From NCBI GenBank assembly GCA_025201765.1, contig MU623455.1, positions 58,253 through 122,252 on the forward strand: 64,000 nt of DNA. Direction: 5' to 3'. Positions 35,310 to 47,021 of this stretch are shown here, one piece after another. A program made the position numbers and the translations under genes. The notes under the pieces were generated by a model. That model was given only the letters and a program-made list of their open reading frames with translations. It was not told where the DNA came from and ran no database searches. The stretch comes from Daldinia sp. FL1419 (lineage: Eukaryota > Ascomycota > Sordariomycetes > Xylariales > Hypoxylaceae). Numbering within the stretch: the stretch's first letter is position 1; each line of letters opens with the position of its first letter.

Positions 35310-35690
35310 AACGAATATTACACTGCTCATAGGCAGGATCCTAAAGGTATCAAGTCGGACTCTAGGTGTTACAATGCGCGCCGAAGTTGGCCGGCGCTAT
35401 GAGGAACTTGAGAAATTGCTGTAGTACCAATACTTTAAACTGCGTATTTCACTGTTACGGCTATAGACGTAGCTGCGATAGATACATTGTGTTAGGCTTT
35501 AGATAGGCTCTGAACGAGTGTGATATGCGCTTCGTGACAGAAAGCTCCCAGAAGCAAGCAAGGAAATATTGAAATAGTCCTAGTCAAAATAACAGAATTC
35601 GCCGGCATCCTCGTGTATCATACATATAATATACCCCCACTCTCATTCAAACCTATATTCTTTCGACCAGATACTCGCAAGAATGCCATT
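35310..35690. other. Convergent intergenic region
   Basis: Between CutC and the minus-strand polyketide synthase fragment. Nothing recognised. Confidence 0.6.
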
Positions 35691-38600
35691 TCAGAAGGCC
35701 ACCTGAACAAGTTTGGACTTTAAAGCAATGGTCTTGGCCAATTCTTTGAGGGGAACATCTTTCAGTATCTCAGGGATGGGAACCAGACTCTTGAGCTCAC
35801 TAAACGCCCAGTTCCTAAGGTCAAACGCCATGAAAAGGTTTATTTCATAAGCTTGAACTGACCGGTTGCTGTCAACATCTTTGGAATTCACGTATAGGTT
35901 CTTCGAAAGCCTGTCTGTTAGCGCTGAGCACACAATGTCCGTTATATCATCGATATTAGTTGCCACATGTAGCATGCTCGGTAGGTCTGGTGTTGTGTTC
36001 TCTTTTCCACCATCGAGAGGCTCGATAGGAATTGATGTTTGCGTGTCATACACGCTTTGAGGACCGAACAGCGGGCTCGCAAACCAATAAGGGAGGTCAT
36101 GGCGTTCGGACTGAACCAAGCCCCCGCTAATCATGCCGATTATTGGCTGCGTTTCAACACGATCAGCCATAGCAGCTTCTACTACTGCCATAAACTGGTT
36201 TTCCGTAAGTTCTCGTGCGCCGGACCGGAAAAGTTTAGGCATTCCCCAGTTCTCGGCGGCGTATCCGATTACGCTCATATAACCAAGATCGATGGTAGTC
36301 GCCTTCAGCCCTTGAGCTCGGCGGTAGTGTGCGATAGCGTCTTGGTAGGTACATCCTGCTCACGCTTAGCAATTAATAAATCTATTGGTTGTCTCACTAT
36401 AATAAAGTTACCGGCACCATAGTTGGTCTGGGTGACCAACCCAATAATTCCCGCTAACGACGAGACAGAGATAAAGAAATCGAGGTCCTTGGGTAGCATA
36501 TGATGCATGTTAGACGTGACGTTATGTTTAGAATGGAGCGTTGTTGTCCAGGATTCGAAATCCATATCTCCGAACATCTCGTTCTGAAGTTATGTTAGGA
36601 ATGGATAGTAATTGGTACCCGTTTCATGAGGACGTACCTTGAGGGCCATCGACATGATCACAGCTCCACGTATTGGTGGGAAATTCTCCTTCGCTAAATT
36701 GTCAAGAACATCTCGGCACTGCTTCGCGCATCCGACGTCCGCCGTGAACACCTTGACCCTCACCCCAAGAGCGAAAAGCTCTTGAAGTAGCTTCTGTGAC
36801 CGAGGATCTTTGGCTCCAGATCGAGACGTAGTAACTAAATTACGCGCGCCCCTTTTAGCCATCCTCATAAGAAGTGCTCGTCCAAGTCCGCCCGTACCAC
36901 CCGGGACGATGTAGGTAGCATTAGAGCTTAATCGGAAATCAACCAGCTCAGTTGGGGTTTCGTGGGAGTCTGCTTTAGCCATGAGGCTGCTAAGAGCCTC
37001 GCTGGGACAGATGCGGGGAACATAAAGAGCGCCGTTCCTCTTCGCGAACTCGGTTTCGGTGTCATTCTGTTCTATCTGAAGACGTAATACTTGCAGGATG
37101 GAGGTGGCTACCCCCGGATCCCCACAGGGCACGTCTGGGTCAAGATCCAGAGTCGTAAACTTCACATTAGGAGCTTCGGCCCTGATTGTTCGTGCCAGTC
37201 CTGTGACCATGTTGAACTCGGGAACACGCATGTCCAGAATACACCCGCCCCGAGTGATCCAGAGGATCCCCTTAGAGCATAAGACCACGCGTTGAAGAGC
37301 ATCGAACTCGTCAGGCCTCATCGAGCTCAAAAATGGCTTTTCAACCTCGTAGCAGACTATACAGTGTGTTGCACTCAATTCTAAGGTTCCAATATCAACT
37401 AGTGGAACCTCCTCAAGAGATATTCCATCCTTAGCCAACCCGTCTGAAATTTGCTGAATCATCGACCTTGTCTGAATATTTCCTGTAGGGGGTGTTATGA
37501 TTGCGACCTTACTCTTTAGCTGATTCATGGGAGTGTAAGGAGTATGGGAAATGCTGGTTGCTAATATGGATGAGGAATAGCCGGGATTTTCTTGGTCGCG
37601 GAAGCACCATTCGATGCCCGAGTAGCCTTGCGAACGGAGTCTCAAGTCCCATTCCTCTTCAGAGAGCTCTAGACCTTGGCGGCGCCCGTCTTTCCCGCCT
37701 AGATAAAGTCAGTATGCGCGTAGTGTAAAAGCATGTTGTATATATCTTACCTAGCCACCAGTCAGGGAGGATTCCAAACACAACAGAGTGTCTCGCGATT
37801 TTATTCGTCAAGTCAGTTACTATGAGTTTCCCTCCCCTATTATCTTAATTTTAGCGCATTTTTCCTTCGATAGACGTAGTTATGGGCCGGGCTACTCACG
37901 GCTTGAGCAATTTCTTGCAGTTCTGAAGGACAGTGTCAATGGATGATGTTATGTGTAGGGCTTGGAAGGAAATGATAAGGTCATATGATTTCCCAGCTAT
38001 ACCTTGCTCCAATGGATCTTTTTCTATGTCTAAGATCTTATACTCCATCATAGGGGCCCATTGCTTGAGTTCCTCCTTAGCCTCCGGGAGGAAAGCCTCA
38101 TTGGCATCGGTGTACGTGTACTTTCGCAGTCGGCCCGCAACATCCTGCCCTAGACCTGACAGGATACCGCTCGCGACGCTTCCCGTCCTCGCGCCGAGCT
38201 CAAGGATGCTTAGAGGCTTCTTGTGTGATAAATGCTTGATATATTGGCATTGAATAGCCGCTATACGTTTGTAATCGACACCAGTCCGATATATCGTTTC
38301 GGGGAGGTTTTCTATGTCGATAATACCCGATGCTTCCACTTTGCCCTCGAATATGTCACGAATTCTGTCGTTAATGCGACGCATAACTTCACCCTCGGCG
38401 GTTTCCTTGGCAACGCGAGCAAGGACCATGTCTTCCGTCGCTTCGTTTGCCAACGTCCATTCGGGCGACTGGCAAATCAAACCTCCCTCTTCGGCCAGTG
38501 TCAACTGCCTCTTGGCGTAGTGATAGTACCTTCGATAGTGAACGGCTAGATTCGCGGCGTCGTTGGCGTTATACTCCCGGAAAACCTTCTTGCAAATAAT

Positions 38601-38813
38601 ATATGCGGCCCACTCAAGTTCACGGGTTTTCGAGTATTCGGCCTGGGGGACACTATCGTAGACTCTCCCAAGCAAATCTTGTATCGCATCCATCGAGTTC
38701 TCTACATCTATGTCCCATCTCGGATAGGACCCCAACTTTGTCAAGGTGGTTGTCGCAGCCCCCGTATCTACACGAGGCTCTCCGAGGATGCCAGCTCCCG
38801 TAACGTAAGACAT
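35691..38813 (-). CDS. C-terminal half of a highly reducing polyketide synthase (cMT-KR-ACP), likely inactive
   Basis: Five minus-strand exons keep one frame: 37900-38813, 37751-37836, 36638-37698, 36412-36583 and 35691-36355 (965 residues). Domains in order: C-methyltransferase (ILELGARTGSVASGIL, YTYTDANEAF), the structural part before the ketoreductase (VTGLARTIRAEAP), ketoreductase (YIVPGGTGGLGRALLM, ISVSSLAGIIG, NYGAGC with the catalytic Tyr) and a carrier domain. KS, AT and DH are absent and no enoylreductase lies between the methyltransferase and the KR. In the carrier, the expected Y-G-x-D-S-L before (V)AVELRNW reads YEINLFMAFDLRNW, so the phosphopantetheine serine is gone. All splice junctions are intact and there are no stops, so loss is recent, or the fragment is kept for another use. 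Confidence 0.88.
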
Positions 38814-39809
38814 CGGGTCGTGGGAAAGAATATGGTCTACTTTGTCATATCTTAATAGACCTGAAGAATATTATAGTAGGTACCTAGGTATGTAGTTAAT
38901 TGATTTTGTAGTCGTTCTATGTCAATTTTATAGCTATCGAAGCATTGTATTTCTCCAACCCGAGGGAAAACCTTCCCATTTTACACTTCTAATGTAACAT
39001 TATATTCGTCTGGCCGATGCCGTCTTACACTTTGCCTTCCCGAGGGCGTATTGGATTTCATAGTCTCGACTCCTGATGTCGAGTTAGGTACGTCTATCTC
39101 CCCGAAACCCGAAGGCATATTACATGCGGCGGTGATCTTTCCGACTGCTGGCGGTTCAAACCTTTATTAAACCCGACAAGGACGGATCCGTACAATTACT
39201 ATGTAGAATACAAGGTTGTTACCCGAAGGAAAGCAACTCGTTGTCGGCGCCGGCCGTAATTCAATAGATACGCGGCGCACCATGCCGTATTAGTACTAGC
39301 CTGACCTAATATGTAAGGGTGCTGGCTTCTAATCAACGGAACTTTTGATGGTGATGCCGGTTATCTAATATGATAAGTCAAAAGTCAACAAACCCCCAAC
39401 TCTTGATTAGACGAGGTTCTTTCTAGCCCCCGAATATCTTAGCGAGTAGGACACTTTGATCGGGTGTAGAGGTAAGATTGTTTCTTTTCTCCCCCCCCTT
39501 ATTTTTTTCTTTTTTTGGAGTGCTGCTTCTTTTTCCTTTTCCTAGGTCTCCGCGGGGTAGTTAGCTTCAGGAGAACATCCCGAAAGAAACGGTTTCAGGG
39601 TCTGACAAAAGGGATTGGAGAGATCGGAGGGATCGGAGGGATCGGAGGGATTGGTAAGCGCGGGGTGTTTTATCGCCCAAATGCAGGTCTCTAACGGTTA
39701 GGTTAATTGTATCCTAATCCTACCAGGTACATTATACATAATCTGTATTATTCGATGTGTGAATTGAGAGCCTCTTTCAAGAATTTCCTTTGGATTCAAC
39801 AGCTATAGG
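38814..39809. other. Intergenic, missing 5' half of the synthase not found
   Basis: I looked for ketosynthase, acyltransferase or dehydratase text on the minus strand and saw none. GGTACCTAGGTA at 38879-38890 lies just upstream of the fragment. A 9-bp tandem repeat is at 39613-39654 and a T-rich tract near 39480-39540. Confidence 0.6.
39613..39654 (+). repeat. GATCGGAGG 9-bp tandem repeat
   Basis: Three perfect GATCGGAGG units flanked by the variants GATTGGAGA and GATTGG, about 155 bases before the carboxypeptidase start. Confidence 0.85.
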
Positions 39810-41627
39810 ATGCATGAGAAAGGAGAAGTTCTACCGCAGTCAGTTACTGTGGCCTCACGAACCCGTTCGAGATCGATTTGGGTAACGTTGATTCAAATCG
39901 TGGCTGCTTTGATACTGCTCAAAAACACGTACGATGCCTTCTTCTCTCATCCAAGAGATGCCGCCTTAAGCAGCGCGACAAGTTGTCCCCAAGTCAACCC
40001 CCTCTTCCCGCGGCATAATAGCTCTGCGCTTTCCAGGCTGGATGATTACATTACTTCGCCCGTCTTTCTCAACCACACCGTTGCTCGCTTAGCCGGAGCG
40101 GTCCAGATTCCCACACAGTCATATGATGATCTAGGACCTATTGGGCAAGATAAGCGATGGGATGTATTGTTCGAGTTCGCTGATTTCTTGGAAAAAACAT
40201 TTCCGCTGGTTCATGAGACTTTGGAACTTGAAAAAGTCAACACCCATGGACTACTATATACTTGGCAGGGATCCGACGAGACCCTCAAACCAACCGTTCT
40301 TATGGCCCATCAAGATGTTGTTCCTGTAGCCGAGTCTACTGTTGAGCAATGGACCCATCCTCCCTTTAGCGGTTATTTTGACGGTCATTTTGTCTGGGGT
40401 CGGGGGTCTTCCGACTGCAAGAACAACCTCATTGGTATCATGGAGGCTGTAGAATTGCTCATAGGTGCAGGCTTCGAACCAAAGAGAACTTTAATCTTAT
40501 CGTTTGGATTCGATGAGGAAATTCAAGGTAAACAAGGCGCTGCTCAACTTGCCCGAACGTTGGTTTCTCGTTATGGAAAATATGGCGCCGCAGTCATAGT
40601 AGATGAAGGCGCTGGGGCGTCAACTGTTTGGGGTTCGTCCTTTGCGCTACCCGGGGTGGCCGAAAAAGGTGCCATAGATGTTGAAATCATTGTTCGGATG
40701 CCGGGAGGCCACTCATCAATCCCCCCCGCGCACAACGGAATAGGGGTTATAGCCGAACTCGTCACCGCTATCGAGGGTGAGTAACCCGAATATTGAAATT
40801 GAACTAAGGAGTGCGGCATTATTATGACACCGCTCCAAGCCATCATTTCGAACCTTTCGCTGACGATAAATTACGATTTAGCCAATCCGTACGAGCCGCG
40901 ATTATATCCTGAAAACCCTTACCTTAGCCTCTTACATTGCGGCGCTGCTCACGCTGAAGGGTTTCCGTCGAAATTAAAAAAGCTTCTTCCATCTCACAAC
41001 AGGCAAACATGCTCTAAGAAAGATAGGCTTGCTCTAGAAGCGGCAAAAGCAGGAGATTCTGTAAAGTATTTATTCACAACGTCGGCGGCACCCGACATCA
41101 TAAACGGAGGCGTTAAGAATAATGCACTACCCGAACGTACTAGTGTCCTTGTTAATCATCGGGTCAACGTCGGTGACCACCCGTCCAATGTTCAAGAGAA
41201 GCTGGTAAGGCTAGCCGAGGAGGTTGCCAATAAGCATAATCTTACAGTTCACGCGTTCAACGACGAACCAGAAACTCCCCGATCGATTACTCTCAAGTCG
41301 GGAGACGATGCACTAGAGCCCGCGCCGGTAACACCAACATCCCTTGACAGCGTAACCCCGTATTCGGTGCTTTCTGGAACTACAAGGGCCATCTATAGGG
41401 AAAAGCTTCTTGTTGCGCCGGGTATCATGACAGGAAATACTGATACAAGATATTATTGGGATCTGACAAGACATATCTTTCGCTACGGCCCTGGCTGGGA
41501 TCCCGAACAAGAAGGCTTCGACGGAATACACACGGTTGACGAGAAGCTAAGTATTTTCGCACACATCAAAGGTGTCCAATGGTACAGTCTTTTTATTAGA
41601 AACATGGACGAAGCAGAATTGGTTTAA
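39810..41627 (+). CDS. CPS1: M20-family (Gly-X) carboxypeptidase, vacuolar CPS1 type
   Basis: Zinc carboxypeptidase of the M20A family, like yeast vacuolar carboxypeptidase S. Exons 39810-40776 and 40882-41627 give 570 residues. A type II membrane anchor near residues 23-40 (SIWVTLIQIVAALILL) follows a short cytosolic N-terminus. Metal-site text: MAHQDVVPV, WGRGSSDCKNNL, FGFDEEIQGKQGA, MPGGHSSIPP, LVNHRVNVGD and a late GIMTGNTDTRYYWDLT. Several N-glycosylation sequons (NSS, NHT, NLT) fit a lumenal domain. The 105-nt intron restores AIEANPYEPRLYPENPYL. Expected role: peptide breakdown for nitrogen supply. Confidence 0.93.
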
Positions 41628-41951
41628 ATTGACTTGGTATATACCTTTTATTAAACAGGCATATAGTCATTTTAGAAGGTAGCTTGTTACTTCATATTAG
41701 TAACGTGTCAATTGTTCATAGTAAACTAAGTCTTTTATATTATAAAACCCGGTTCCTCAATGATTTTATAGGTAATCTAATCCCGTCGTTACAAATCACC
41801 TCTCTAGGCCGGATACGCAATTTATTACCAGTCAGAAGACCTACGTCGTCCACCTAGGTCTCTATCGAATTGTTATGAACAGTTATTGCTACTGAAATAG
41901 AAAACCAAAGGCCTTCTTACGTCAACCCATTAGAGCGTCACTAAGCCTTCG
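41628..41951. other. Convergent intergenic region
   Basis: 3' flanks of two facing genes; nothing recognised. Confidence 0.6.
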
Positions 41952-43328
41952 CTAACCTACCCTGTGTCCACGGCTAAGCCAATACTCCTTTCGTATAGCA
42001 TGGGTCATATTTCCCGATAATACTGCCTGTACGATTTTAGCTTCAGGCAAAAGGTCTAACTCATGGAGGAGGTCGTATAGATCAAACCAAGCGGGTTCTT
42101 CCTCTGCCATTTCACAGTCAAGGATCACTTTAAGTAGCTCCTCAGGACTAGCACTTGCACCAAACTCAAAGAGACGTATGGCAATTCTTGTATAAGCAAT
42201 AACCTCCACTGGGTCGACCGTGCTAGCAGCCTGGCGAAACTCGATGGTTCTTTTAACATCCCGGTCCAGCTGCCAGAAATTATATGCCCCCCTTCTCTCC
42301 CCGACGCCCAATAATCCAGCAATAGCACCCATGTTCGGCGATTGTAGGATTTGTGCGACAGCGGTCATCATTGGGATGGGCTCATAAGCACTAGTCTGTT
42401 GAGCCTCCTTAATAAATGGCCCGTGGCTTAGTCGTATTATTCTGGCAACTTCATTATCAATATGGTATACACTTTCAGATGGCCGGGGAGGAAATTGGTT
42501 CTTGGAACGATCCAAGCCGTTTGATGCGGGCTTGGTATTACTTAAAATATGTCGAAACGGGTTTTGGGGGAGTTCCGCGATTCGGGTGTACCCCGTAGCG
42601 TAAACCGGCCGTTCCTCCTCATCCTCTAGCCTTCCAGGGATAGGCCTGTCCTCAGTACTAAGTCGTCGTAACCCGAAGGATAAGTTAGAGTATAGACGTA
42701 TACTCGTACACCATATATTATTACGCCTATGTGGAGGATGAGATTGAGCCAATATCGGATCCGCAGCATATATAAGGGCAGCAATCTGTCTAAGTGAGTT
42801 CAGAGGAGGCCATGCACTACCGCTACCTACATGTATATGGAAGCCGGCTTGCGGATCGGAGACCATCCAGAATCTCTTCTGCAGAAACTCGCAAACCTTC
42901 CGAACTTCTTCGAACGCTTCTTGCGTGGCCCATAGGGCGGGTGAAACGAGTTCAACCCCCGCCCATCCAAAATATTGATTAGTTTGATCTTCCAGTTCCT
43001 GAGGGAGCGTATCTAATGTAGAGTCAGGTTCTACAGCCCAGCGCTGATAATGCATAAGACGACCCAATCCCTCCCCATTCCCACTCCCACCCCCCCCTGA
43101 AGACGCAACCGTTCCTGCGGGTGATGGAAAGGCCTCGTCTATAATGGAAGCAAGAGTATATATTATGTCATTTCCTTTAGGCCGTCTAGCCCTAATTACT
43201 AGAGGACCAGCGCCAGGTCCTGACCTGGGTCCCGGGGGTGTGGGCACCGTGCCGTTGAAAGCCGCAGCGCGCCAAGCGATATAGAACTCCAATTCTATTC
43301 CGAAGCTTAGCTTCTCTACTTTAGCCAT
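41952..43328 (-). CDS. Amidoligase-domain protein
   Basis: One exon, 458 residues, on the minus strand. The start at 43328 (MAKVEKLSFGIELEFYIAWR) is chosen because FGIELEF is the first conserved strand of the amidoligase family (glutamine-synthetase-like, ATP-dependent amide-bond formation); the frame is open further upstream (in-frame ATGs at 43463 and 43394) but that part has no family text. Further landmarks: WAVEPDSTL, GVELVSPAL, GFHIHVGSG, YNFWQLD, TIEFRQAAST. A Gly/Ser linker (SSGGGGSGNGEG) interrupts the N-terminal lobe. Fungal amidoligases are common and untested; the substrate is unknown. The gene stands alone, with no peptide-tagging partner visible nearby. Confidence 0.85.
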   Translation of the reverse strand: MAKVEKLSFGIELEFYIAWRAAAFNGTVPTPPGPRSGPGAGPLVIRARRPKGNDIIYTLASIIDEAFPSPAGTVASSGGGGSGNGEGLGRLMHYQRWAVEPDSTLDTLPQELEDQTNQYFGWAGVELVSPALWATQEAFEEVRKVCEFLQKRFWMVSDPQAGFHIHVGSGSAWPPLNSLRQIAALIYAADPILAQSHPPHRRNNIWCTSIRLYSNLSFGLRRLSTEDRPIPGRLEDEEERPVYATGYTRIAELPQNPFRHILSNTKPASNGLDRSKNQFPPRPSESVYHIDNEVARIIRLSHGPFIKEAQQTSAYEPIPMMTAVAQILQSPNMGAIAGLLGVGERRGAYNFWQLDRDVKRTIEFRQAASTVDPVEVIAYTRIAIRLFEFGASASPEELLKVILDCEMAEEEPAWFDLYDLLHELDLLPEAKIVQAVLSGNMTHAIRKEYWLSRGHRVG

Positions 43329-46300
43329 GATTGTTTTGTTATCAGAAAGAAAATTGCTTAATTCTGTGTGATCGTAGTCTACTATCACCTGCATGTGTGA
43401 TTTTATGAAATATTTTGACCGAAATTCCCGTCTCGAGCCAGATTTATATACCCAAGTGAACATCCGGCAAACGTGGCTACTGTTTCCGCAAGGGCTTACC
43501 ACATTTAAACAAACACAGGGCCGGTGAGTGTTTAAGACGATGCTCGCTGTAATCCGGCAAAGGGCTTCTTGAGCCAATGATTTCGTTGTGCTCGCATTTC
43601 TCTATTGTTATGATACTTGCAGTATAACCTCTGGTATAGGATGGCTGCTAAACTGTATCACTAATCTGTTAGGACTTGGGAGCCCGAGAGGTTACGCATA
43701 TGTTACCAAATGGGGCATACTAGGGCCAATGATGACAATGACGGAATGGGTAAATGTTTTGACATCACACCACGGTATGATTGAGTATTCAGCTTCCATC
43801 TTGATTGGAAGTGTAACCGTCGTAAGACCTTATGTTTATATAGGGTTGTGGATAAAGCCATTAACACTTGCCTTCCATAAGGTTTGGCATATAGAGGATG
43901 ATGAATATATTGAGGAAAGCTATAAGTGACACTAACTAATGATAGTAGTGACTGAGCTGTCTTGTTCTATGCGTTATTCCTACGTGTAAAGACTCACCGT
44001 ATTAATGGTTAACCTTGACTTAGAGTTATCCTAGGCTTATTGCTGAATCTTAGGTACTATCTCGAGGTGCCCTTTTATTAGAATTTAGAATAGCAATCGT
44101 TAGGTCATCCTCTGGTTAATTCAAAAAGTGTGGAGTATCGTAAGGGCTACACGATTAGTTAATTGACCGCGTTCGTTGGAGAGAACTACTTAACGTTCCC
44201 CTTATTCGCGGTCAAGTGTCCCCATCGACAACCCCTTATTCGTTAAAGTGTTCAATGTCATACTCTTCACAGTCCCCCCCACGAGATATACGTCGGTCGA
44301 GGGTCAAGTTTTCACAATCCTCGGACATTGCGTAGTCAGATGGGCAAACAGTTTGCCAGACAAACTTTGAGATTATGTATGAGTTACCGGAAAACGCCAA
44401 TAAGGTATCTAGAGTATGTATAGGGGTCGAGCATTGATAAGGAAAAAGGGGGTGGGAAGGGGGGTTTAATCACTTACATAAGGAGTGCCATTCAATGGGC
44501 CTCTCTCGCATTTTTGGCAGTAGATCGACCAAGCAATTGCGTGACACATATTGAAATGAAGTGATGATTGGTGGGTAAGATATTCGGCCTGGGCAGGTGG
44601 GTGATTGGTAAATCCTAGAAATGACTTTTTACTGGGGGCTTGATATGATGTATTGGGAGATTGTTAATAGATAGCAGTGCAGATGCAAAAACTGCCCGAG
44701 GCATGATTGTATAAATATACCAATAACAGAAGACACAGGTTGATTGAAGAGACGACTAGGTTCTGACAATGGTTCAAATTGTTCGTAAAACGTGTTGTAT
44801 TGCGTTTACTATACTCATGTGTCAACACTTTCTTGTTATTCTGAAGACTTTTGGTTACTTTCTCTATTGCGTAACGATGTTGCTGTTTGTGGGCAACGAT
44901 ACTGTAAATTTTCAACACGACCTACCACGTTACGGGTTCGCAATCACTGGTTAACTATGTCCTATTACTCAAACCAGTTTATACTTATTAGTGTAATAAA
45001 TGAAATAGCTGTCGTGGTATACCTAGACAATCTATGATATAAAAGTTATACTTGCGTCTGATACTCTTGCCTACCTAGGTACCTACTAAGGGTAGGACAT
45101 CTCTGGAATTTTGACCAGAACAAATATAGAGCATCTGCAGAGCAATTCCAGTAGTTAAGTATTCAAGCGACTATAGTTGTCATTGAAGAGTCCTGTTGAA
45201 TGTAAGATGGCTATACCTATTAGTCGCAAGTGGTGTTTATACATTTTGATGTCTCGTGATATCTTAATTTATTCGTCCATTCCTAGTATTCAAAACACGG
45301 GAACATCCCTATTCGGCACCTGCAATGATTTGAATCAGTTCTATTGGAATTCTATCAGGGCTTCAGGATTGAAGGTATTGCCTTTGTTCTAAACGATTGA
45401 TAGATAAGATAACTAACCGTTAGATAAGAGGTGCAGATTTTGAGTGAACGAGTAAACTACCTAACCTAGGTACCTAATGTACTATTAGGTAGGTTTCTAG
45501 TCGTCTTACATGTAGGTAGAACAAAGAGTTCGTCCTATGTAAAAGTCTTGTAGTTTCATAACAGATAGAGTTCATCGCGGAACTACGAGGTTGTTTTCTT
45601 GCTTCCACTTGGTTTGCCTCGTGACAAGTACCTCATAAGTAAGCAGCGTATGTACCTACATGTAGGTACCCTTCGGATAAGACGTGGGGTGCAAGTACCT
45701 GTTGTACTGTACAGCGGGGTATCTTAGTAGACACCCAAAGTAGCCCCTCTTCCCCCACTATGTATATGAATTTCATTTTCTAATCAATGCCAACCAACAA
45801 TTGCGAGCTCTAATATTATGACAAGAGTTCCTCGTAGATATTTAGTATGAATATTATAAGATGTAGGAATGATTTTAGAATATAGTTGAACCATACTTAC
45901 ATTCTTGGCGGTATAATCTACCTAAGGTACATAGGTACACGCGCTTGGCATGTGGATTACATATTGTATATACCCAACGTCGACGCTCGCAACCGGCAGG
46001 AGTCGGCGCGCTAAGGTCCTAAAAACAGCTGCCACGTTAGCCGAACCCCACTATCAGGCCGTTCCCTATTCTTGCCTTCCTCCACGATTGCCCCGCATCA
46101 TTAAAATGGGAGAAGACAAGAACAGCGACCTATCTCTAAACCATAGGTAACGTCCTTATGTCTCTGTGGGAACTAGAAGGTACGCCCCAGATAATTTCTT
46201 GTACTACCATATCCTTCTATTTGTAGTTTCCTTGACGTTGCACAACTTCCATAGCTTTTAATTTATCAGGTGCCTACATCCTAGGTAAGTATCCTTAAAA

Positions 46301-47021
46301 TCCATATGCATTCCGGTCGCCTTAGGGTGCATAAAGAAGTACCTAACCTAACCCAGGTACGTTAGGTACGAATGTCGAGGTAAGTACCTCCTAGGATCTT
46401 ACTTCCAACATGGATGCATGCACGTATGGGCTTCCATACGTACCTCCCTTGCCTACCGTACCTCCACTACCTCCTACTTACCGTACAGTACCTACCTTGT
46501 AAGTTAAACTTACCTCTCCAGCTCCGACAGCAAGAGTAAACTTTACCGAAATACAGAGCATTTAGGTAGGTGCGTGATTCTAATTATTCTTATTTCTGTA
46601 GCAAATCGTTTTATCATATTATTAATAAATCGGATCTCTTAACTTTATTGGTAAAGTCAACTTTCTCAACAACTATTTCTTCAACTTCACACACCCCTGA
46701 GGAATATAAAATATAATACATGCATCTTCACAAAATCTTTTGACATTGGACCGTTCCAAACTTATCTCCTTAGGTACCTACCTATAATAAGTAGCCACAG
46801 TGACCGCACGGTTTTAATGCTTGTACTACCACCCTTTTAGGACTCCGAATCCACGTGCGCAATCAAGGTCGGTCGTGTGAGAATAATCCACTCGAATCCT
46901 CGACAAATATCCTTCATTCAATCTTACCTACTTACTTACAGTCCTTTTCCCTTCGTGCATCCAAACCAGAAAAAGAAGCCAAAAAAAAGAAATCGAGAAC
47001 CCTTCTTCTCCCGGACCCAAG
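43329..47021. other. Long gene-poor stretch
   Basis: About 3.7 kb without a supported gene. It contains dense TACCTA/CCTAGGTAC motifs (45071-45086, 45467-45494, 45655-45670, 46265-46505) and AT-rich parts near 44660-45040. Open frames up to 113 codons lack an ATG start or any family resemblance. Confidence 0.55.

Noticed and set aside
35691..43328. Secondary-metabolite cluster around the synthase fragment
   Set aside because: Neighbours are CutC, an M20 carboxypeptidase and an amidoligase; no tailoring enzyme, transporter or cluster regulator is adjacent, and the synthase lacks its core domains.
41952..43328. Amidoligase as part of a peptide-tagging or RiPP system
   Set aside because: No precursor peptide, protease or GCN5-type partner is visible next to it; isolated fungal amidoligases are common.
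43588..43929. 113-codon open frame with hydrophobic stretches
   Set aside because: Starts from GTG, has no family resemblance and no splice or promoter support; AT-rich chance frame more likely.
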